Shown here piece by piece: positions 53,938 through 61,651 of a stretch of DNA of 64,000 bases. The stretch is taken from positions 1 through 64,000 of the forward strand of contig JBOFEN010000096.1 in NCBI GenBank assembly GCA_051648105.1. The letters run 5' to 3'. The translations under genes and the position numbers were made by a program. This stretch comes from UBA7332 sp051648105 (GTDB lineage: Bacteria > Bacteroidota > Bacteroidia > Bacteroidales > UBA7332). The stretch's first letter is position 1. Every line of letters begins with the position of its first letter. The notes beneath the pieces are model-generated. The model made no database searches and had not been told where the DNA came from. It was given only the letters and a program-made list of their open reading frames with translations.

Positions 53938-55119
53938 TTATTTCTCCAATGATCTAATCAGATCAATCCAATACTTACCTACAGATTCGACAGAAAAATC
54001 CTCACTTCGTTTTAACGAACGAATAGACATTTGCCCACGTAGCTCATCGTCAAGCATCAAACTTCGAAGCTTATGTACGTATTCCCCCTTATCGTAAGGT
54101 GTAACAAGTAATCCATACTCTCCATTCTCACCGACAATCTCCCTTATTCCTGCTGAACAATCATAAGATATAGGAACAACACCATAACTTTGCGCCTCAA
54201 CCAAAGCCAAAGGCCATCCCTCAAAATTTGAAGTTAGACACACAATAGAGGCTTGTTGAAGATATGAAACAACATCTCGAGTATAACCAACAAATTTGAC
54301 TCCACTTATGCTATCTTTCTCTACCAACCTCTCCAAATCACTCCTATGAGGACCATCTCCGACGATAATTAGTTCCCAATCAGGAAACTCACCACAAAGG
54401 GATGACCATATATCTATTAGTCTATCTACTCGCTTGTCTGCCAACTCTAGTCTACCCACGTAAATTACTCTCTTTTGCTTATTAAGATTTGGCAACTGAT
54501 CCCTATAAGCCGGATTAGTCAGAACACGTATCTTAGAGCTCAAAAGATTCACACCTACAATCTTAGCAATAGTCTCAGCATCAGATTTACAGAGTACCCC
54601 ATAGCAATCTACACAATTATAAACGCTTTTATAACGTCGAATGTATTTCTTACTAATGCCATTAAACAACTTATATTTAGGATATCTAAAACACCACCAC
54701 TCAATAAACTTAAAAAAGGATCTTTTGGCCGATGCTGACCCTCTAATCTTTTTAAGTATAACCTCCCACAAAGGAGTACTATGAAGCATATAGAGTATCT
54801 TACAAGAGGTTCTCTCTTTAATATCTCCCAAAAAGTTAACCCCTACAGATGGATCAACAAACAGATCTATAGAGTTATTCTTGATTGCACTGATAACAAA
54901 CTCTCTATTCTCAGGTGCATTAATATTGTCTGACACGGGTAAATCTAGAAAATTTATTGCCTTTATATCAGAAGCTAACATCTTAGCGTTATCTCGTACC
55001 TTAACAAACACAAAAACCCTATACCCTTGATTATTAAGATACGAAGCGATCTGCGAGGTAACCCTTTCCCCTCCTCCACTGGGATATTTATGATGAATGA
55101 AGGCTATTGTTTTTATCAT
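53938..55119 (-). CDS. Family 4 glycosyltransferase
   Basis: A 393-residue GT-B enzyme starting MIKTIAFIHHKYPSGGGERV (ATG at 55119; the longer frame begins with a TTG at 55134). The glycine-rich GGGERV acceptor-side loop and the donor EX7E motif TSNFEGWPLALVEAQSYG (about 281-298) are typical. The N-terminal half is WaaG-like, so an LPS or capsule role is likely. It is convergent with the preceding GT pair. Confidence 0.9.
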   Translation of the reverse strand: MIKTIAFIHHKYPSGGGERVTSQIASYLNNQGYRVFVFVKVRDNAKMLASDIKAINFLDLPVSDNINAPENREFVISAIKNNSIDLFVDPSVGVNFLGDIKERTSCKILYMLHSTPLWEVILKKIRGSASAKRSFFKFIEWWCFRYPKYKLFNGISKKYIRRYKSVYNCVDCYGVLCKSDAETIAKIVGVNLLSSKIRVLTNPAYRDQLPNLNKQKRVIYVGRLELADKRVDRLIDIWSSLCGEFPDWELIIVGDGPHRSDLERLVEKDSISGVKFVGYTRDVVSYLQQASIVCLTSNFEGWPLALVEAQSYGVVPISYDCSAGIREIVGENGEYGLLVTPYDKGEYVHKLRSLMLDDELRGQMSIRSLKRSEDFSVESVGKYWIDLIRSLEK

Positions 55120-55263
55120 AGGATCAAATTGCAATTAAAGAATAATTAATCTACAAAGATAGCTGTAACGAAGCTAATAATCAACTTATTAAAATATTTA
55201 ACTAACTATTACACGGTAATAAGTCAAACAAATTCTTACTAAAATCACAACCCTATATTATTC

Positions 55264-56901
55264 TTACTTTATTATATCCTCAAGCTTTATCTGCTGAAAA
55301 ACCATCTGAGCCTGACTACCCTCATACAATATACCTATTGTATGCTCATCCACTGAGGTAATACACGAATAGCCACAACCGGCATACTCGTCTAATTCAA
55401 TCTTATGATCATTAGGCCATGTCATCCCATCATCAAAACTAACCTTTAGGGTCATATGATCTCTTCTGCTGTACGACTCTGGATTACAAAATAGCAGTAC
55501 GGACCTTTGCTTACCCACAGACATATAATTATGTCTGTGAATACTTGCCATACATGTCGGCTCAATCAATGCATTGCGCGAGGTCGAATGCTCCCTCCAA
55601 TTCTCTCCTAGATCAGATGTAACACATATCCTTCTACCATTATTCTCAACATTACCCCTATTTCTATTGTCACGCATATTAAGCATAATAGAGCCATCCA
55701 CCAACTCTACAGCCATACACTCTGTTGTATTACTATACGCAGGATTACTAATTACCCAATTCATCCCCCCATCACGACTCCATGTAATGTTTGAGAAAGG
55801 AATACCACTCGCATCTCTCCCTTGAGTCGGAAAAACAAGAGTTCCATCACGAAGAGTAATACCATGCCCTGGCGCAGGGGCATATAGCCACCATTCTGGT
55901 CGTTTTGTTTGAGAGGTAATATTTATAGGTTCACTCCAAGAGGAGCCATCATCATTACTCTTTGTAATAAGGAACTGTGAGGTCTGCTTAATACCAACAC
56001 CAGGTTGAGAACCCTTTGCTCTCCATTGGTGAATCCATCTAGTACTATCATCAGTAAGGCCCTCAATCCACTCACCACTCTTCTCATCCAACACACCATG
56101 CATCCAAAGACCAGCCACATAGATATTATCCGAATTTTCATCAACTAGAATACAAGCATCACTAACCCCATTATACTTTTCAGGCAAACCTCCCCACTGC
56201 TTCATATCAAGAACCACTTGCATAGGCTCCCAATTAACGCCTCCATCGAAACTCCTATTAATAGCAATATCCATATGCCCTTGAAGATCACGAGAGCTTG
56301 TATATCTTGCGTCATAAACTGCAATGAGAGTTCCTTGCTTAGTAGTTGTCAATCCTGGTATTCGAGAGGTATGAACTCCATCATCGCCACTACGACGTAA
56401 AGCTACACCCGAACGGAGCACTCTCTTAGGAGAGAGCCATTGAATATCTACACTCTTTTTAGATGATAGCTCTATCTTATTACAATCAATCACAAAACGA
56501 TTTGTAAGGTCAATACTATCATTTAGCTTGAACGACAGCCAAAATGTTGTTGTATCACTACTAATTGGCATCGGAGAGTTAAAGACTACCGTTTTATAAG
56601 GTAACTCTCTATCACTTATAGGATAATCAACATCAATCATACCCCCTTTTGTACTCTTATAAAGTCTTAAACTCTGAATATCTGAAAGAACAGTTGTACC
56701 GGTAAGATCAAAGCAGAGCTCATTAATCACTTCTTGATCTTTTGAGTCTTTAATAATATCTAGCCTCATTACCGGATTACTATCCAACCTTGTAAGAATA
56801 GGAAGTAAGGGTTGGGAAAGATTCACTTTAACGTCTGCTGAAATATTACTAACACTCATTAGTGTAGTAAAAAGCATCAACCTAATTCTGTGGTTAAGCA
56901 T
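55264..56901 (-). CDS. nanH: Sialidase (exo-alpha-sialidase, GH33)
   Basis: Releases sialic acid from host glycoconjugates. A signal peptide (to about residue 22) is followed by an N-terminal sialidase-specific beta domain (about 25-160) and a six-blade propeller. The FRIP-type SRIPGLTT (about 183-190) and several Asp-boxes (SFDGGVNWEP, SNDDGSSW, SRDGGMNW, TSDLGENW, SFDDGMTW) are present, with D in AVYDARY. The 545 residues match Bacteroides and Tannerella NanH. No other nan genes are nearby, so downstream sialate use must be elsewhere. Palindrome array 2 lies upstream. Confidence 0.95.
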   Translation of the reverse strand: MLNHRIRLMLFTTLMSVSNISADVKVNLSQPLLPILTRLDSNPVMRLDIIKDSKDQEVINELCFDLTGTTVLSDIQSLRLYKSTKGGMIDVDYPISDRELPYKTVVFNSPMPISSDTTTFWLSFKLNDSIDLTNRFVIDCNKIELSSKKSVDIQWLSPKRVLRSGVALRRSGDDGVHTSRIPGLTTTKQGTLIAVYDARYTSSRDLQGHMDIAINRSFDGGVNWEPMQVVLDMKQWGGLPEKYNGVSDACILVDENSDNIYVAGLWMHGVLDEKSGEWIEGLTDDSTRWIHQWRAKGSQPGVGIKQTSQFLITKSNDDGSSWSEPINITSQTKRPEWWLYAPAPGHGITLRDGTLVFPTQGRDASGIPFSNITWSRDGGMNWVISNPAYSNTTECMAVELVDGSIMLNMRDNRNRGNVENNGRRICVTSDLGENWREHSTSRNALIEPTCMASIHRHNYMSVGKQRSVLLFCNPESYSRRDHMTLKVSFDDGMTWPNDHKIELDEYAGCGYSCITSVDEHTIGILYEGSQAQMVFQQIKLEDIIK

Positions 56902-57255
56902 AATTTGGAATATGTTTAGGGGTTCAATATATCTGTTTACGAATATAGTACATTAAGGCTTAATATATATAGTATTAATGAACGACAAATAAGATCATAT
57001 ATCCTGTACGAGAAAAACAAGAATATATTAATAGCACATCTAACGCAATACCTATATTATGGTTATCTATAATATGTAGCTAAGAACTAAAGAAATCAAT
57101 AGTAACAACTAAAGTAGCTTCATAATAAGTAGAAAAGATACTGAGACTAACTATACTAAATAACGACCAAAACTACCCAGATACAGAATAATATTAACCC
57201 AACTAATAACCTAGATAACAACAACTTACAAACAGACATAAAGCAAGAGGAAAAA
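56902..57255. other. Gene-free spacer left of palindrome array 2
   Basis: No gene seen. The right half is A/C-skewed and holds words shared with the spacer beside array 1: CTAAGAACTA (57080), CTAACTATAC (57147), AACGACC (57162) and AACTTACAAA (57223-57232), the last exactly 33 bp before the first palindrome. No -7 box was found for nanH. Confidence 0.5.
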
Positions 57256-57334
57256 TACGTACGTATTTGTGGATAAATACGTACGTATTTTGATCAAAGT
57301 ACGTACGTATTTCAACTAAAGTACGTACGTATTT
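57253..57334. repeat. Palindrome array 2: four TACGTACGTA sites at exact 22-bp spacing
   Basis: TACGTACGTA occurs at 57256, 57278, 57300 and 57322, again each exactly 22 bp after the last, with AAA/AAAG before and TTT after. The spacer centres differ from each other and from those of array 1. The number of sites (four), their spacing (22 bp) and the anchor AACTTACAAA at -33 all match array 1. It lies 354 bp upstream of nanH and about 210 bp from the GH97 terminator. Function unknown. Confidence 0.9.
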
Positions 57335-57544
57335 TGAGAGATAGATGAAGAGATATAAATACTATACCTCTAACATATCATTAGTATGAAACAATCAACT
57401 GTTATTAGCTTTACGGACGCTGTATCAAGATAGGCTTATACTTAGGCAAACTATCAATGAAATCCTCTGATTGAAACAAAAGAAGAACTAACCCCATCAT
57501 ATAGGTTAGTTCTATATTAGTAAACTCAATTGTAACTATACAAA
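57335..57544. other. Gene-free spacer right of array 2 with a small hairpin
   Basis: No gene seen. A perfect 10-bp hairpin (57484-57493 with 57504-57513, 10-nt loop) lies next to the GH97 terminator; its purpose is unknown. Confidence 0.35.
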
Positions 57545-57596
57545 AAAGCTCTCAAGTAAAGTATCAATATTTATTGATACTTTACTTGAGAGCTTT
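57545..57596 (-). terminator. Terminator of GH97-2
   Basis: A perfect 25-bp inverted repeat (57545-57569 with 57572-57596), the longest stem in the window, about 30 bp after the GH97 stop on the minus strand, ending in a T-run on that strand (plus-strand AAAAAA). Confidence 0.85.
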
Positions 57597-57626
57597 ATAT
57601 ATGAAGAGTTATAACTCTACCCTTAA

Positions 57627-59768
57627 TTATAGTTTCTTCAACCCTTTAAGAGATGTATTAGCATCTGCTTCTACAAGGCTAATTGCAAAACCTCCACCAG
57701 GAGCGCAATATTGAGTCAACTTAGATTTGTTTGTAACAACAACTTTTCTAATCTGATAAGCTTGTGGGTTTGTCTTGTAGTGTGAATCTTTAGCATCTGC
57801 ATATATTGTAGCAATGTACTTCTTGCCTGCATCTAGGAAGTCAAAGTTAAGTTGCGCAGTACGTCCATTCTCATCAACTGTAGAACCAACAAACCAACGG
57901 TTTCCACCCTTCTCTTTACGAGCAACAGTGATATAGTCACCTGGTTCAGCCTCAAGATATTTAGACTCATCCCAATCGATTGCCACATCTTTGATAAACT
58001 GGAAGGCATCCATGAACTGCTCATAGTGCTCTGGAAGGTCTGCTGCCATCTGAAGTGGGCTGTACATAGTAACATATAGAGCCAACTGACGAGCAAGAGT
58101 AGTATTTACATGTGAACCATTCTCTGGATTCAATTTTCTCATATCCATCACGAAGATACCAGGAGTATAGTCCATTGGACCTCCAACAAGGCGAGTGAAA
58201 GGAAGAAGAGTTGTGTGGTCAGGCGTGTTACCACCGAATGACTCATACTCTGTACCTCTTGCAGACTCATTACCAATCAAGTTAGGATAAGTACGAGCAA
58301 TACCTGTAGGGCGTGTTGCTTCATGTGCATTTACCATAACCTTATAGTCAGCTGCTTTCTTCACCGCATATAGGTAGTGATCATTAAGCCACTGTCCGTA
58401 GTGATGCTCACCGCGAGGAATCATATTACCTACATAACCAGACTTAACAGAATTGTAGTTATTGTCATTCATAAACTGATAAGCCTTGTCCATGTGACGC
58501 TCATAGTTTCTTACAGAACCAGAAGTTTCGTGGTGCATCATCAAACGCACACCTTTACTCTTAGCGTAGTCGCGAAGCATCTCAACGTTAAAATCAGGAT
58601 ATGGAGTAACAAAATCGAATACATAATCCTTAGACATACCAAACCAATCTTCCCATCCTTGATTCCATCCCTCAACAAGGATTTGATCAAAACCGTGCTC
58701 AGATGCAAAATCGATGTATCTCTTTACTTTATCATTGTTTGCAGAGTGCTTTGGTGTAGCCTTAACAGATGAATAGTCAGTCTCACCAAGCTTCACACTT
58801 GGCACCTCTTCTGTATATGCCCATGATCCTTTACCTGTAATCATCTCCCACCAAACACCTATGTATTTAACAGGTTTGATCCATGAAGTATCTTCAATCT
58901 TACAAGGCTCATTCAAGTTGTAAGTCATACTTGATGCTAGAATATCAGTAGCCTTGTCGCTAACAATAGCTGTACGCCAAGGCGAAACACATGGAGTCTG
59001 CATATATCCCTTCTTTCCTTGTGCATCTGGTGTCAAATGAGACTCAAAGATCATTGTCTTATCATCTAGGTTAAGGTGCATACAAGAGTAGTCAATTAGA
59101 GCTGCCTCGTGTAGGTTTATGTATATGCCATCTGCTGACTTAAGCTGTAGCGGAGTCTGAACTCCAGTTTTTGAGAAAGGTGTTTGGGAGCAGTTTGGTG
59201 TTACTGCCTCATCCATTGTTTCACGAATTGTCGAAAGTTTAGTCTTCTGAACGTGGTACTCTTGAGTATCATAGTCTCCTGGCACCCAGAATGCGTTATG
59301 GTCTCCTGCCATTGCAAATTGGGTCTTCTCCTCTTTGATAACAAAGTAGTTTAGATCCTTCTGCTGAGGAAACTCATATCTAAAACCAAGTCCATCATCA
59401 AAAAGTCTGAAACGAACAAGGATGTGACGACCTGTTTCAGGCTGGTTAAGTGTAACAGCCATCTCGTTATAGTTGTTTCTTATTGAGCTTTTCTCACCCC
59501 AAACTGGAGTCCAAGTCTCATCAAAAGAATCATACTTTACATCACCTCTTTGAAATCCAGTTGTTAGATCTTCTGCATTATCTAACTCTAATCCTAGTTT
59601 GGACTCTAGAATAACAGGTTTACTTTTATAGTTTAGCTCGTAAGTTGGAACACCGTTTTTAAGATCTACATTAAGTAGGAACTCTCCGTTAGGTGACTTT
59701 AGCTCCTGTGCGTCGATAGCTAATGCTGCAGTAAAGAGCATTGAAGCTAACATAATTGGTTTCTTCAT
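57627..59768 (-). CDS. Glycoside hydrolase family 97 (SusB-like alpha-glucosidase), second copy
   Basis: A 713-residue paralogue of the GH97 at 232. A signal peptide (to about AIDAQ, residue 21) is followed by the same beta-sandwich, TIM barrel and C-terminal domain. Acidic motifs are HHETSGSVRNYERH, VNAHEATRPTGIA and NESARGTE, all intact, so both copies should be active inverting enzymes. Here the gene lies next to a TPR/HTH regulator upstream, which recalls the sus starch-utilisation layout in Bacteroides. It has a candidate -7 box 48 bp upstream and a 25-bp terminator. Confidence 0.94.
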   Translation of the reverse strand: MKKPIMLASMLFTAALAIDAQELKSPNGEFLLNVDLKNGVPTYELNYKSKPVILESKLGLELDNAEDLTTGFQRGDVKYDSFDETWTPVWGEKSSIRNNYNEMAVTLNQPETGRHILVRFRLFDDGLGFRYEFPQQKDLNYFVIKEEKTQFAMAGDHNAFWVPGDYDTQEYHVQKTKLSTIRETMDEAVTPNCSQTPFSKTGVQTPLQLKSADGIYINLHEAALIDYSCMHLNLDDKTMIFESHLTPDAQGKKGYMQTPCVSPWRTAIVSDKATDILASSMTYNLNEPCKIEDTSWIKPVKYIGVWWEMITGKGSWAYTEEVPSVKLGETDYSSVKATPKHSANNDKVKRYIDFASEHGFDQILVEGWNQGWEDWFGMSKDYVFDFVTPYPDFNVEMLRDYAKSKGVRLMMHHETSGSVRNYERHMDKAYQFMNDNNYNSVKSGYVGNMIPRGEHHYGQWLNDHYLYAVKKAADYKVMVNAHEATRPTGIARTYPNLIGNESARGTEYESFGGNTPDHTTLLPFTRLVGGPMDYTPGIFVMDMRKLNPENGSHVNTTLARQLALYVTMYSPLQMAADLPEHYEQFMDAFQFIKDVAIDWDESKYLEAEPGDYITVARKEKGGNRWFVGSTVDENGRTAQLNFDFLDAGKKYIATIYADAKDSHYKTNPQAYQIRKVVVTNKSKLTQYCAPGGGFAISLVEADANTSLKGLKKL

Positions 59769-59815
59769 ATTGCTTTAAGATTTTAGATTTAGTAGTTGTT
59801 TGAACTTCTGTGTCG

Positions 59816-59823
59816 CAAATATA
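59816..59823 (-). promoter_or_regulatory. Candidate -7 element for GH97-2
   Basis: Minus-strand TATATTTG fits TAnnTTTG about 48 bp before the ATG. No TTG is at normal spacing, as expected if an activator is needed. Confidence 0.4.
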
Positions 59824-59958
59824 TACTGTATATATGAACTCACATTATCAATATAGTCAGAATATAGTCAAACTAAAGCATAAATAAAACACATACTACT
59901 ATACAACAAGCACTTACAATACAACTCAATCTCAAACAAAGTAGTACTATTTAGAGGG

Positions 59959-61608
59959 CTAAACAGCTCTTTTACCAATCTTTTGAACTTGAAACTCAAA
60001 TTCATCACGCGCACCAAGGGCTTTGTTTCTCATTCTTGTCCTATAGTTATAGATGGTTGTAATGGAGTATCTGAGAAACTCCGCAATCTGAGAACTCTCA
60101 ACAACACCCAATCTTACTAAGGCAAAAATCCTAAGTTCGGTATTCATTAGCTCTCCATTTTTGAGAACTATCTTCTCCTCTGGTTGTAATAGTTTATTAA
60201 ACTGTTCAACAAAATCTGGATATAGATCTAGGAATGTATTGTCAAATTCTTGATAAAACTCTGCTAATTCTCTTTCTGTAATATCTTTTGATTTGAGACT
60301 CTTTAGCAGGTCTTCTCTTTTATCAGTTTGAGCTTGTTTTAATATAGTTCTTCGATAATCATCAATCTTGCCTATATAGCCTGAGCATAGCTTGAGGTAT
60401 CTAGCAATATACTCTTCTTGAAGAGTATTTGCCTTAGAAAGCCTTTGATTAAAAAGTGATATCTCATTATTATTCTGAAGAAGTGCACTGTTTAGTTCGT
60501 TTAGGGTCTGATTACTCAACTCAATTAAATGGTGTGCTTTCTGAAGTTGATTCTTCCTTCTTTGTAGGAGAATAAGTATGGCAACAAGTATACAGGTCAG
60601 TAATGAAATAATAAAGAATGATATATTTTTCAGCCTCTGACTTCTAATAGACTCTTGTCTATATGCTTGATCAATTACAGGCAGAATACGTAATACCTCT
60701 ATTGTCCTAAGTTTAGCATTACTAAATAATGCGTCTTCAAGAGAGAAAATGATATATTTATAGGCTCTCTCTAGGTCTCCTTCCTCATATAGCTGAAGGG
60801 CTAAAGTATAGAGAGCTGCATTCTCTTTGACAGCACATCGTATATCAGAAATAGCGGCAATTGCAAGATAGTATTTAGCATTCTCTAAATCCCCCTCTTT
60901 CTGTAATACCTCTGCCATATTATAAGCCGTATATGCATATGGTCTGTCATCTGGAGTTAGAGATTCTAGATTTCTATGAATAAGCTTTATAGCCTCATCA
61001 TATTCTCTATTATCGAGAAGCCTTTCAGCCTTGATTGAACTAAACTCTAGTGAACTACTATCTATTCTTGCTAAGATGGAGTCCTGATTTGCTTGACGAA
61101 GCTTATTATAATCTGGTGTTAGATTATTCTTAATCGAGTAGATATTTAGATATCTATTCAATTCAGTCTGTGTATGAAAATATGTAATATACTGTTTGTC
61201 ACTCAGATCATGAGCATCTATTGTAGAAATAAGATCCGCTGACTCTTTGTACATCCCTGCGATATTATATACAAGAGATAGTTGAAGTTTTGCGTCTATC
61301 TCTGTTTGAGCGTTAGAAATGATTCTTGCTACTTCTAAAGCTTTAACAGCATAATAAAGTGATGAGTCAATAACATATGGTCTATACTCATCACTGAGTG
61401 ATGAGTATACCCTATAGCTCTCTTGTTTTGATAGCCTTAAGCTTTCGACTCTTCGTAGTGCTTCTATCCTATTCTCTCGTTCTACAACAAAGGTTCCACT
61501 CTGACTTATTGTCTTATCTAGTAGAGTTAGAACAGAGTCTACTCTATTGGCTTTAACTGTAGTAGTGAGAATAAATAGTATTATAGTTAAACTGATAAGC
61601 TTTGGCAT
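59959..61608 (-). CDS. TPR-transmembrane-HTH transcriptional regulator (DUF6377/SusR-like)
   Basis: A 549-residue membrane-anchored regulator. A signal or TM segment (about 5-20) is followed by TPR-like repeats (about 70-300; DNREYDEAIKLIHRNLE, GDLENAKYYLAIA), a TM helix (about 328-348; ISFFIISLLTCILVAILIL), a coiled coil (about 355-400) and a C-terminal helix-turn-helix (RLGVVESSQIAEFLRYSITT, about 500-520). This layout is that of DUF6377-type regulators and resembles SusR, which controls maltose/starch genes (family knowledge; relation inferred). It lies 190 bp upstream of the GH97 gene, and 43 bp downstream of the golvesin-amidase gene. Confidence 0.85.
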   Translation of the reverse strand: MPKLISLTIILFILTTTVKANRVDSVLTLLDKTISQSGTFVVERENRIEALRRVESLRLSKQESYRVYSSLSDEYRPYVIDSSLYYAVKALEVARIISNAQTEIDAKLQLSLVYNIAGMYKESADLISTIDAHDLSDKQYITYFHTQTELNRYLNIYSIKNNLTPDYNKLRQANQDSILARIDSSSLEFSSIKAERLLDNREYDEAIKLIHRNLESLTPDDRPYAYTAYNMAEVLQKEGDLENAKYYLAIAAISDIRCAVKENAALYTLALQLYEEGDLERAYKYIIFSLEDALFSNAKLRTIEVLRILPVIDQAYRQESIRSQRLKNISFFIISLLTCILVAILILLQRRKNQLQKAHHLIELSNQTLNELNSALLQNNNEISLFNQRLSKANTLQEEYIARYLKLCSGYIGKIDDYRRTILKQAQTDKREDLLKSLKSKDITERELAEFYQEFDNTFLDLYPDFVEQFNKLLQPEEKIVLKNGELMNTELRIFALVRLGVVESSQIAEFLRYSITTIYNYRTRMRNKALGARDEFEFQVQKIGKRAV

Positions 61609-61651
61609 TGGAAATATTCTATTTTCAATTAATCAATCTATTGAACTATCT

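Noticed and set aside
57484..57513. A separate small RNA gene
   Set aside because: Only a 10-bp hairpin; no promoter-terminator pair was found around it.
58377..58772. Plus-strand frame inside the GH97 gene
   Set aside because: It is antisense to a strongly conserved GH97 catalytic region, with no RBS or promoter.
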